From Stephanodiscus triporus (Eukaryota; Bacillariophyta; Thalassiosirophyceae; Thalassiosirales; Thalassiosiraceae): a DNA stretch of 17,261 bases. The DNA lies in contig JALLAZ010000626.1 in assembly GCA_036939755.1 (NCBI GenBank), forward strand, positions 1 to 17,261. Direction: 5' to 3'. Numbering within the stretch: position 1 is the stretch's first letter; each line of letters opens with the position of its first letter. This document shows positions 9,384 through 17,261 of this stretch, one piece after another. Under the pieces are notes generated by a model. That model ran no database searches. It saw only the letters and a program-made list of their open reading frames with translations, and was not told where the DNA came from. The translations under genes and the position numbers were made by a program.

Positions 9384-9631
9384 TGACCGTTGGCTTTCTC
9401 TCGCGTACGATAAGTATTAGGTGTATCGTAGTAGAAGTAGTTTCTAGATACGTATGGTCTCTGTCGTAGTAAGTGCTATCTACGATACGTGTGTGTATGT
9501 AGAATGATTCGCCTCCGAAAATGTCCTGTTTTTGAGCAGAAAGGCCGATCTTTGTCCGAAAGTCCGTACTTTTTCTTCTCTTTGGTGAGAATGAATGCAA
9601 GAAATCAAAAAAGAGAAAAAGCCAACGGTCA
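9384..9631. mobile_element. Possible MITE-like element bounded by inverted repeats
   Basis: The arm at 9384-9402 (TGACCGTTGGCTTTCTCTC) is the reverse complement of the arm at 9613-9631 with one mismatch in 19 bp, enclosing about 210 nt. The inside has no coding capacity but has several copies of TACGATA or its complement (9406-9412, 9424-9430, 9481-9487), plus related GATACGT forms. The size and structure fit a small non-autonomous DNA element, but there is no clear target-site duplication. A similar sequence occurs near 17037-17057 without a partner. Confidence 0.4.
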
Positions 9632-9675
9632 ATCAGCAATCAGTGAGTTTTGTCTTGTGACTGTTTGCATGCAGA

Positions 9676-10034
9676 GTGTGGACAACATCATTGGCTGAGG
9701 GAATGTGCGTGTACATCCAGAATGGGACGTCCAGGATCATTGGGATGGCTGCCATGGAGGACCACCACTTCCGGGCTCTCTTTGTCTTTGGGACACGCAT
9801 TGAGATCGTCCGCAAGGTGTGGGATATGAGGATGGACAAGGATGAGGCCAAGGCATCAACTTTGGACTCTCTACTTCTTGAAGGTCTACCCCAGCCCCAG
9901 GGAGTGCCCCGGATGCTCTGTTGTTGGTGAGTTGGAGGGTGCCATTGACCCAAAGACACTTCAGAAATGGGTGTGGCATGTGGCTCTTCTGTCTTCATCA
10001 AGCCAAGCACATCACTGAGTTGGCGGATGAATGA
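9676..10034 (+). pseudogene. Frameshifted fragment resembling the N-terminal region of a PIF/Harbinger-type transposase
   Basis: Frame 1 (9676 to about 9850) reads IIGMAAMEDHHFRALFVFGT and onward. After a shift near 9850 the next frame reads HQLWTLYFLKVYPSPRECP, then AIDPKTLQKWVWHVAL. A further shift gives AKHITELADE before a TGA at 10032. The order H-x-x-L/W-x-L-x-F-L-K-x-Y-P, then a K-T-x-x-K-W-x-W helix, is what I remember from the N-terminal region of Harbinger-like transposases in diatoms and oomycetes, upstream of the catalytic DDE domain. The catalytic domain is not found downstream, so this is a truncated relic. The family assignment rests on memory, with no alignment. Confidence 0.45.
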
Positions 10035-10564
10035 GGTGGTGAGTCTTTTTATTGTTATCACTTTCACTGACCCTTGATAATAGCATAGTAGCACTACTTT
10101 TATCAATATGTGAATTTATGATACTCCTTTGGGCTGATTATCTAGAAAATGAGGTGGCTTGCGGAGCGGAGGGTTGTGTATGTATTCCTGTTATCATAAT
10201 ATGTACATAGTACATACTCTACTAATCTAATACTAATACAGTCGCACAACCCATAGCCGCATAGCATTCCCCCTTTCCACCCCCTTAATCCTGTGCCTGT
10301 GTACATACCTCTAGAGTACACAATACCAATTAGAAAAGGAAAAGGATCATCAGTGGTGCAGTCCCTATTGGCTTGTGTTACAATAAAAAGGCTGCAGCAA
10401 AGACAATGAAATTGAAAAGATAAACACAAAATCAGCATAAGAATAATTCTTACTACTACCTCCCATTACACAACATTCACAGGCAACCATGATGACTGTG
10501 TGTGCATTCTCCAAAGTTGCAACTTACCAAATGCCTTCCCAGCATCTGATTCTCTTGTGGATCA
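10035..10564. other. Gene-free region with small inverted repeats
   Basis: AT-rich spacer between two broken genes. Visible structures are an 8-bp inverted repeat (GGGTTGTG at 10171-10178, CACAACCC at 10245-10252), a palindrome ATGTAC-ATA-GTACAT at about 10201-10215, and a 7-bp hairpin (10298-10304 with 10316-10322). No coding frame is convincing. It may be the remnant of the transposase relic's missing portion or unrelated filler. Confidence 0.3.
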
Positions 10565-11138
10565 GTGGTGGATTTCTCTCACCCTTCCAATCCAAAGTTT
10601 TTGGCAATTGTAAATGCCACCAACAAAGGGTGCCTAGGCAGTGGTGGCATTGATGGTGCAATTAGTGCGGCTGGCGGGCCGAGCCTTCTCACGGAGAGGC
10701 AAGCATTGCCGATTATTGGGGCCAGGCATAAGGTGCAGAAAACCGGTAGTGCAGCTCTTACAGGCCCGAATTCTTATGGAAAACTGTACGCATTGCACAT
10801 AATTCATGCCGTTGGACCAAATCATGCACAATTCAAAAACTGGATCAAAGGGGATGAGCTCCTATCTTTAGCATATGCTTCAAGCCAAGTCTGGCATGCG
10901 CTTAGAGTGCATATATGGAGGCAATTGCATTCAGCTTGCTTTCTGTGGGTGTATTCCGTGGCTCAAGAAGTATGAAGGAAGTGATGAAATTTGCAATCTA
11001 CAACTTTGATGGATATCTGAGTTGCAGGAAGATCACATGTTTGCATTCAGTGAAAAAAAGGTTGATGCATTAGGAGAAATTGCAGATGAACTGGTTTTGA
11101 GAAGCAGGGGTTCTAGTGGCACATGTGATTTAATTTGA
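10565..11138 (+). pseudogene. Broken macro-domain (ADP-ribose binding) protein gene
   Basis: The first frame reads LAIVNATNKGCLGSGGIDGA, then AGGPSLL, then HIIHAVGP. These are the hallmark ADP-ribose pocket motifs of macro domains (family norm VNAAN..L.GGGGVDGAI and IHAVGP). Near 10885 the frame shifts to one reading SLACA, an in-frame TAG at 10903, then EAIAFSLLSVGVFRGSRSMK, which matches the macro-domain core strand and loop 2 (S/A-G-V/I-F/Y-x-G). A second shift near 11011-11019 leads to ELQEDHMFAFSEKKVDALGE and a TGA at 11136. Intact homologues bind ADP-ribose or remove it from proteins or from O-acetyl-ADP-ribose. The first Gly of the phosphate loop is followed by Ser (GSG instead of GGG). 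No ATG is clear at the 5' end. Two frameshifts plus a stop argue for a pseudogene, though small introns are an alternative explanation. Confidence 0.72.
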
Positions 11139-11844
11139 ATGTGGGGTAAATAATGGTGCATCCACAAACCAAAAGAGTATAGTAATATATTTCAATGAAT
11201 TAATCATTGTAATCAATTGTTTTCCAGACGTACTCCTGAGTTTGATGTAGGCTCAAAGCCTTTTAAAGTTGCCAAGGAAGACCACAGCAATGTTGAGATT
11301 TCTGTATTATGTGCAATGCTGAACAAGGTAATAATTTGCACCTTTCACATAAGGGCACAAGCACAACACTTCTTTTGTGCCTCAGGCTGCAAGGTAGGAG
11401 TGATGGATAATTTTCCTGGAAGAGACACTCTATCTAGCATAAGTAGCTAAAAAAATGATCACTTCAAAAATAATAAAAAAATAGCTAGAGTACTTACATA
11501 GTGAATCATAGTCCTCTCTTCGTGCACTCTTAAACCAGCCCAACCACTTTTCTAACCAAAATGTTAAGACATGTGCGAAATCACCAAATAATGATGATTA
11601 GGCACATGTCTTTACATCTGGTATGTTTAGTGGTACATTTTTGTTTATGGGTGCGCAAAAGTTACTATTTTGCAGCTTTTTACTATCATACAGAAAAAAA
11701 AATGGGAGACATTGGGGTCGTTTCCACCTTTTTTACCTATTTTTAGTCTATAATTGTTCGAAAAGAGAGGAGACAAAGATGATGGGTCCAATGTCATCAA
11801 TTGCCTTCCTTTTCCCATGCCATTTGTGGTAATTCTCCTCAATA
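11139..11844. other. AT-rich spacer with one possible orphan exon
   Basis: No gene is recognised. An open frame around 11228-11327 has an acceptor-like TTTCCAG before it, a donor-like AAGGTAATA after it, and a potential 58-nt intron ending at CTCAG (11385) that continues to a TAG near 11450. Its translation (TPEFDVGSKPFKVAKEDHSN and onward) is not recognised. The rest is A/T-rich, with runs of A at about 11470-11480 and 11694-11702. Confidence 0.3.
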
Positions 11845-12824
11845 ATGCAATTGCAGTTGGGCATATCCCTGGCGATCTCCACTGAGCTGTTAGGCTTGCA
11901 TTTTGTTGATCAGAAATCAACCAAACTTACTTCCAACAAAGCAAGCATGATCCGCCGCATTGCCCGACACAGTGGTGCCATTCAAGACACATCACTCAAG
12001 ACAGGTCAATGGAGTTCACTGGCCCATGCATCCCGCGCCCTTAAGTCACTGAAACTCGCTAGGGCAAGATATGCCATCAACTGCAGGCTAAAAAGAATCA
12101 ATGCCTTGTTCCAAAACTGCCAGGAGAGGAGCAGCGCTGGCACACTATTTTACTCAAGAGGCTTTCGGAACCACCACACGCGTCACAAGAGGAGGAAGTG
12201 TTTCGCCAGGAGCCTCCCCCCTCTATTCCCAAAACAAGTGGTGTCACCTGGCCTATTTTATTAGGCAGAGAGGAGGTCCATCATGACAGCCCCCTCATGC
12301 CCTTGGCGGCAGTTTCAGGTTCTCCATGGCAGCGCTCGCACATGGAGAGCCTCTCTTCTCCATTGGAGTGCGCGCTTGTGGAGAGCAGGACCTCTTCTCA
12401 TCGCGAGCGCGCGTCTGATGTGATGATCCATTGCATGCACTCAAACAAAGAGGACAGCGCGTTGTGCAAGGAGTACAGCATGTCGTGCAAGCGCGCGTCC
12501 AACGTGATGATCCCAGCGCGCGCAATCCAAGAGGACAGCGCATCGTGCCAGCGGGCATCTGACTTGGATCGCGCGCGCTCAAACAAAGAAGACAGCACGT
12601 CATGCAACGATGACACCGCATCGTGCAAGCGCATGTCTGATGGGATGATCCGAGAATGCACGATCGAAGAGGGCGCAGCGTCGTGGGAGAGAGGAACACT
12701 TTGTGATGACACTCATTCTTATTGTGCAGAGGATGACAGTCTTGTAAGTCCATCGACACCAGAAGATCAGTTGGATTGTGCGCCCACAAATAGAAGTTCT
12801 CAACGCGGGCTTGCAACCAGGTGA
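11845..12824 (+). pseudogene. Possible 5' part of the long decayed gene, unrecognised
   Basis: Two protein-like frames abut here. The first, from an ATG at 11845 (frame 1), is Arg/Lys-rich, reading for example SMIRRIARHSGAIQDTSLK. It gives way near 12065-12110 to frame 0, which reads CLVPKLPGEEQRWHTILLKR, SEPPHASQEEEVFRQEPPPS and on to a TGA at 12822. Frame 0 then runs through the Ser/Cys repeat block at 12408-12689. The higher GC content and continuous open frames suggest coding origin, and the next coding segment starts at 12821 in a third frame. I do not recognise any domain. It may be the N-terminal region of the transposase-like gene downstream, a separate gene, or the remnant of an insertion. 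Confidence 0.35.
12408..12689 (+). repeat. Degenerate in-frame tandem repeat, four units
   Basis: Four units of 84, 60, 78 and 60 nt encode 28, 20, 26 and 20 residues. They begin RASDVMI, RASNVMI, RASDLDR and RMSDGMI and each contains an Asn/Gln-x-Glu-Asp/Gly-Ser core followed by Cys. Boundaries are about 12408-12491, 12492-12551, 12552-12629 and 12630-12689. Units 1 and 3 carry an extra 18-24 nt, giving a two-unit higher-order period of 144 and 138 nt. All lengths are multiples of three, so expansion kept the frame, which suggests the repeat grew while the sequence was coding. Confidence 0.7.
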
Positions 12825-14124
12825 TTCATTCTTATCACGATCTCCAAGAAAATGACCATCAAGATAGATCATGCGTCTCAGAAAATGACCAATCACAAGT
12901 GCAGAGAAGTCACCGAATCCAGCAATCACTTCCTACTACTCTGGCATCTCCAAACACTCATCTTGCGGCATCACTATCTAATCTACCAACTTCAGAAAGG
13001 GATAGCTATTTGTCAATCTTATTGTCAAATGATAAATGTGCAACTAGAATTGAAAAGTTGATTGAACCTTACCAACGACATCTAAGCTTTGTTATTGTTA
13101 CTCCACAAACAAACCATGATTCTCCACAGCCACAGTTCCCCCCCTTCACTTTCAAATTCATTTCACTTTGTTCATAAGCCAAGCCGGTTTGGTGGGCGGC
13201 ACAGGTCAATAGGTCGAGATTAGTCCAAGTTTAACCATCACAGGGCTGCTCAGCTAGTTGCTTATTGTGAGAGAAACAAACTCATAGAAGCATTCCAGAA
13301 TGTAGGGAACAAGAGCCAAAGGAGATATATTCTTGGTCTTTTCCTTTCTGACAAGTCAGTTATTGATGATACAAAGGCAGTGCTTCATTCATCGATGCTC
13401 CAACGAAATGAGTCAATTAGTGAAGAGGCAAGAGTGGGTATTTCATTGCTCAGGTCATTGAAGCTCATCCTCCAAAAAATATTAAGAGGAGGCAGATCTG
13501 GTTATATCTCCAATTCCAAACATTCATGTGTGAACATGGTGAATGCCTGCATTCACAATTGCAATGATGACGATTGACCGTTGATGAATGCAATTGGCCG
13601 ACAAATATAGGCATGCATAGGAGTTCAATATCTTGATCCAAGATCAAATCATATAACCGTGTTGCTCTAATCATTTCTGGAGATAAGAAAGGTTTCGAGT
13701 TTGTTGACACTTATCAAAAGAGATCCAAGTTCACCGATGAAGAGATCACCAAGTTTGAACAATGGATCGAAAAAGACTGCCAACTGGTGATTGAGAATCC
13801 ACTCAAGAATGATATGATATGAAAGAAGAACCAAGATAGCCAAGTGATCTATTGCCCCGACAACAAGCCGGTGTTAATCCAGAAGAAATCAATGATGTCA
13901 TCATACAGAGAACTACAGTTATACATGATCGACAACTACCCCGGTATGGTAATCAACGATGACTCACTTCTATTTTCAGAGTCAACTCTAATGAAGATAA
14001 TGCCTAAACACATAAAGAAAGCTGGTGAGAGATACAAGCAAATGTGTGGTTGTCAAACATGTATCATTTTCAAAGACATGTATTCATGCTTACGAATCTG
14101 GCAAAAGAGATTCATATGTGATAA

Positions 14125-15498
14125 ACAATCGATCATCAATTAAATTCTGAGATCACTGAGAAAACTCGAATGCAAGAAGAACTTGATGCATACAAGGGTC
14201 AAATGATGGTTGATGATTTAATTGTACCAGAGAGGGCATGGGATGCCGCTTCTCAGATTGCTTGTCCTAAGATTAAAGTGAACCTGAATGGAGATGATGA
14301 CCAAGGAAAGTATTTTCACAAGTTTGGATGTGTCATGGGTGAATGCAATGAGTGCCCGAAATGGAGAGAACATGTGTCAGAGATGGAATTGAATTGCATT
14401 GAACCCATTCGTTATTGTGTTTTTGCTGCATACTACAAATGTACTGTTCATAGACAAAAACATATTGAATATGATGAGAAGAATGCTGCCTATTGTTCGG
14501 AGTGTGCATTTGAAATTGCTTCTACAAAGTCAACGATTCGAAAGAAATATATTCGAATGATGAAATCAGAACCAATGAAAGAATTCATGAAAGAGGGGGG
14601 AACATACTGTATTTACATCAAAGCAATGTTATATCACACATTCTTGGTGGAGATGTTGGGGTCAACAGTATTAGCAAAGAGTGTAGAGGAAGAAGTGTTA
14701 TCCAATGACAATAACATTTTAATTCGGAGAGATCATTCAGAAAGGTATACTCCTCGTCAAACAGGAGAAATCATGTCTGAAGGAATAGGAACTGATGGGG
14801 ATGTTTCAATGGAAGGGGCAACAGTTCTGTATAAACCACAGGGGAGTGAAAGTCATTGTAAGATTTTGTACACACATTTATCTGATGATAAAAAACAAAA
14901 TGGATCAACGGTCAGGTGTAACACAGAACATGTCCTTAATGATTTGGAGAATAGAGGAGAACTTAAACGAGCGTTATTGAATTCAAAATATGAAATCGTT
15001 GATGGATGTGCTGTTCAGTACCGATGTAGTCAAGTGTTATATTTCCTTTCTCAGATAGCATTATCATGGAGAATGCTTTTTGTACGATGTGTGCAAGCTC
15101 CCGGACATGGTAAAGAAGAAGTTGATGGCCTACAGGGTGTTGAGAAAACATATGCAGATTCAGTATTTGCACGACCGAGACAACTCGCTGAAATATCAGA
15201 TAATGAGGATGCAGACATAAAAGCACCAACGCATCGAATGGATATCAATGGAGAGAAAGTTAGTCTTGCTGGAATGATGTACGACATCTTAAGTAATCCT
15301 AAACGTAAGTTTTGTTACAAGGTTGAGAAACAAAAGGTAACAGAAAGACGATATCATCTCTGGGCAGTTGAGGAAGCTTCTACACACAACATTAAAATGA
15401 TTGCTGTTGGCTTTCAGAAAATCAAGGGCCGATATGGAATTGGATCTCAATATTGTTTTGTTGGTGATCCACTATTAGCATTAAAAACAGTTGCCTGA
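14125..15498 (+). pseudogene. Longest intact stretch of the transposase-like gene, with the candidate catalytic core
   Basis: An uninterrupted frame from 14125 to a TGA at 15496 (first ATG at 14170, 442 residues from there). It carries two Cys/His groups likely to bind zinc, around residues 53-66 (C-x4-C-x2-C) and around 91-113 (C-x2-H, then C-x2-C), followed by acidic motifs TDGDVSME, LSDDKK and DGCAVQYRC and the APGHGKEEVDG motif. The conserved Asp residues in these motifs are candidates for a DDE/DDD triad. The next in-frame codons after the TGA still read as family sequence (RFFCGCEGCK), so this TGA is a secondary stop and not the natural end. The ATG at 14170 is therefore not a natural start either. 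Confidence 0.55.
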
Positions 15499-16122
15499 CG
15501 TTTCTTCTGTGGATGTGAGGGATGCAAGAGCAAACTTTCATCGGCTAATATTACAGAGAGATACAGCGGACCATTTGATATGTGCAAGTATTGGTTGATA
15601 TTTAAGATTGATGAGTTGAGAGGGTGGAATGATACTAGGATTCTTTCCTTTGTTCAGGGGAAAGGCGGTGACGATGACGAAATTGAGGAGACATTCGTTC
15701 ACACTCTTAGGGAGCTAGGGAAAACAATATCACGTAATGTTGTTATCGGTGGTGCAGGTGCTTATGCCGTTGACGATGACTGAGATAGTTACTATTTAGT
15801 TAAATGGTTCAACTTGCCTCAAGAGATTGAAGAGGATGAAATGATTGATTGGGTGTGTGATGGTCAATGGTACGACAGAGTTGAGCGTACCAAATCTTGG
15901 TACACACTCAGTGAAACCACAGTCACAGTCAGGATGAACAATGTGTTGACCACCGACTTAAAGTTGATTCCGATTGGACCTTGCAATTCCAATGCCGCGA
16001 CTGCATCCGACCGTTCGGGATTATGTGCTTCCGTTGCATCCAGAAATGATACAGAATCAAGATCATGATTTCATGATGGATGAAATAGGTCGGAGAGAAA
16101 TGTTGTCATATGACAAAGACAT

Positions 16123-16212
16123 CATCAATAGTGATGATGAAGTTAGCGGTGATGACAGTGATGGTGAAGGTGAAGATAGTGATGATGAGGATGATGATAC
16201 CGACGAAGAGTG
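16123..16212 (+). repeat. GATGAT-type low-complexity tract encoding acidic tail
   Basis: A GAT/GAA/AGT-rich stretch that in the frame of the long gene reads SDDEVSGDDSDGEGEDSDDE and further acidic residues before the stop at 16211-16213. Acidic C-terminal tails are common in chromatin-linked proteins. It is also a simple-sequence tract prone to slippage. Confidence 0.6.
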
Positions 16213-16213
16213 A

Positions 16214-17261
16214 TTGTTGTATATATTGCCCAAATGGCATTCAGTTGCCACAAATCAATTTTAATTGCAATAAAAACGTTGATTGTTGAATACATGCCGA
16301 ATATCCAATGAAGCCACTGCACTATCATTGCAATGTTCATACCACCCCTTCTTCAATACATTAACCAGTGGTAACTGAAGTATAGGGTTGTGGCGATACA
16401 TGCAGAGAGAGAATGGGATGAGATTAGGAGGGGGGGGGGATTGGCCATGAAGAACATGTGGAGTTGTCTCTCTTACCAATTTCATAGCGACGCGGCATAG
16501 ACGGAAGGATCCCTTCGTTAGATGAGCCGATAAGGGTGTATTCAGACTCGTCCTAGCGTTTGGTGGCCGATCGATCGTGGGAGGAGAAGATACAGCCCCC
16601 CTCTGGTTGCGGCGGAGTCTCCTCATCAACAACACCAGCCACAACATGGCCTGATTTGGCTATGAAACGTGCTCGCGAAATAAGCCGACGTACCACCAGT
16701 AGGGGTATCGCCGCATCGCGCACATTGAGGAGAGTATATTGCTAAATTTTTGGCGGAATAGGACGGTTGGAAGTCGAGAAAATAATAGCATTATAGTCCG
16801 GCGGTGGATCGCGTCATGGTTGAAAATTATTGTGATTTGTGTGTGTGGGTATCGGGTGTGCTCTTCGGGGAGAGGAGAGAAGCCTGAAAAAGGGGGGGAC
16901 ATAACGAATGCTGGCGCTTAAGTATTCAGTACCATTTAGTTTTTTTTTCGAAGACATTAGTTGTGTTCGGAGTCCGTTCAGGTACCAAAACCTTACAAAA
17001 ATGTACACCGAAAGAAAGAGAAATCTACGAAAATTAATGGCCGTTGGCCTTTTTCTCACAATTCGAACTGAGCATCCGTGGGACTTCCAGGAAAATTATC
17101 CATCAACACGGCCTTAGATGGCCATCAATCAATGAATTTGTACACAACATCCAACCAAAAACAGGCGGCCGCGACGGAGGGGACTACGGAGGGGAGGCGC
17201 GACAAACGGGAGGCGCGGGGGAAGCAAGGTACCATCGTTTTGATGGCATTATAAGTTGTAG
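16214..17261. other. Gene-free 3' flank
   Basis: No convincing gene on either strand. Visible features are a G10 run (16430-16439), a T9 run (16940-16948), a sequence near 17037-17057 similar to the arms of the 9384-9631 element, a NotI-type GCGGCCGC near 17165, and GGAGGCGCG occurring twice near 17194-17219. Several short open frames overlap on both strands and look like chance. The 3' end of the transposase-like element probably lies in this region but no terminal repeat is visible. Confidence 0.4.

Larger units (their letters stand above)
12821..16213 (+). pseudogene. Decayed long gene of a transposase-like family (D-G-x3-Q-Y ... G-H-G-K-x3-D-G)
   Basis: One protein can be followed through five frame segments: 12821-13137; 13145 to about 13480; about 13460-14122; 14125-15973; and 15974-16213. 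Landmarks in order: Ser/Gln-rich linker; KPSRFGGRHRSIGR; NHHRAAQLVAYCERNKLIEA; RVALIISGDKKGFEF and ENPLKNDMI; CGCQTC (14045-14062); CVMGECNECPKW; CTVHRQKH with YCSEC; GGTYCIYIKAMLYHTFLVEM; DGDVSME; THLSDDKKQ; VDGCAVQYRC (about 14998-15027); APGHGKEEVDGLQGVEK (about 15097-15147); FFCGCEGCK (15502-15528); YYLVKWFNLP; MMDEIGRREMLSYD; a Ser/Asp/Glu tail. The Q-Y and HGK-DG motifs resemble those of RNase H-fold transposases in other eukaryotes. In-frame stops are TAG at 13221 and TGA at 13565, 13568, 13634, 13820, 15496 and 15781. I recall the family as an unnamed repeated group in Thalassiosira. Introns could explain some breaks but not all. Confidence 0.6.

Noticed and set aside
9313..9639. 108-codon minus-strand open frame upstream of the TPR gene
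   Set aside because: It lies across the inverted-repeat element, has low-information composition and no motif; probably chance.
11645..11920. 91-codon minus-strand open frame
   Set aside because: AT-rich spacer, no recognisable domain, and it overlaps the start of a better + strand frame.
12408..12689. CRISPR-like array
   Set aside because: The units are degenerate, of unequal length and contiguous, without conserved repeats separated by unique spacers; the context is eukaryotic.
12295..12816. Cys-rich minus-strand open frame through the tandem repeat
   Set aside because: A repeat whose units are multiples of three opens frames on both strands. The + strand frame joins the flanking protein-like sequence, the minus frame does not.
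13565..15783. In-frame TGA codons as selenocysteine or a reassigned code
   Set aside because: There is no reason for Sec at these positions, nearby genes stop normally, and the region also has frameshifts and a TAG. Decay is simpler.
11150..16700. Terminal inverted repeats around the transposase-like gene
   Set aside because: Comparing the two flanks by eye gave only short AT-rich similarities (for example near 11843-11861 and 16228-16270), not enough to claim element ends.
16560..16745. Small + strand open frame after the long gene
   Set aside because: No motif, low-complexity Ser/Thr/Arg composition, and opposing frames overlap it.

Overview
This is nuclear DNA from a protist. My best guess is a centric diatom (Thalassiosira or a relative), and at least a stramenopile. 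The grounds are compact intron-poor genes, short GT-AG introns of about 75 nt, a eukaryote-only RNA polymerase III subunit, a very long TPR protein with a Gln-rich disordered half, and decayed repeat families that resemble, from memory only, 'hypothetical protein' families abundant in Thalassiosira genomes. No database search was possible, so the organism call is an inference.

Layout. 1-918: gene-free, rich in hairpins (at least five inverted repeats in the first 365 bases). 919-1545 (+): RPC9/CRCP-like subunit of RNA polymerase III. 1647-3501 (+): long-chain acyl-CoA synthetase in three exons, beginning only 101 bases after the RPC9 stop. 3779-9130 (-): intact 1783-codon TPR protein, convergent with the synthetase. 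These three genes look functional and form the stable left half of the window.

9131-17261 is an accessory, decaying half. It holds a 248-bp inverted-repeat element (9384-9631), a frameshifted fragment resembling the N-terminal part of a PIF/Harbinger-type transposase (9676-10034), a broken macro-domain gene (10565-11138), and a long broken coding region (about 11845-16213). All three broken coding remnants are on the + strand.

The most interesting item is the long broken region. Its best-preserved block (14125-15973) carries a D-G-x3-Q-Y motif followed about 30 codons later by G-H-G-K-x3-D-G. It also has repeated C-x-C-x2-C clusters, a chromodomain-like segment and an acidic tail. I interpret it as a member of a poorly described diatom family, probably an RNase H-fold (DDE-like) transposase. 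The reading frame has to be followed through about six shifts and seven in-frame stops, six of which are TGA, so this copy is probably dead. No terminal inverted repeats or target-site duplications that would delimit the element could be found by eye.
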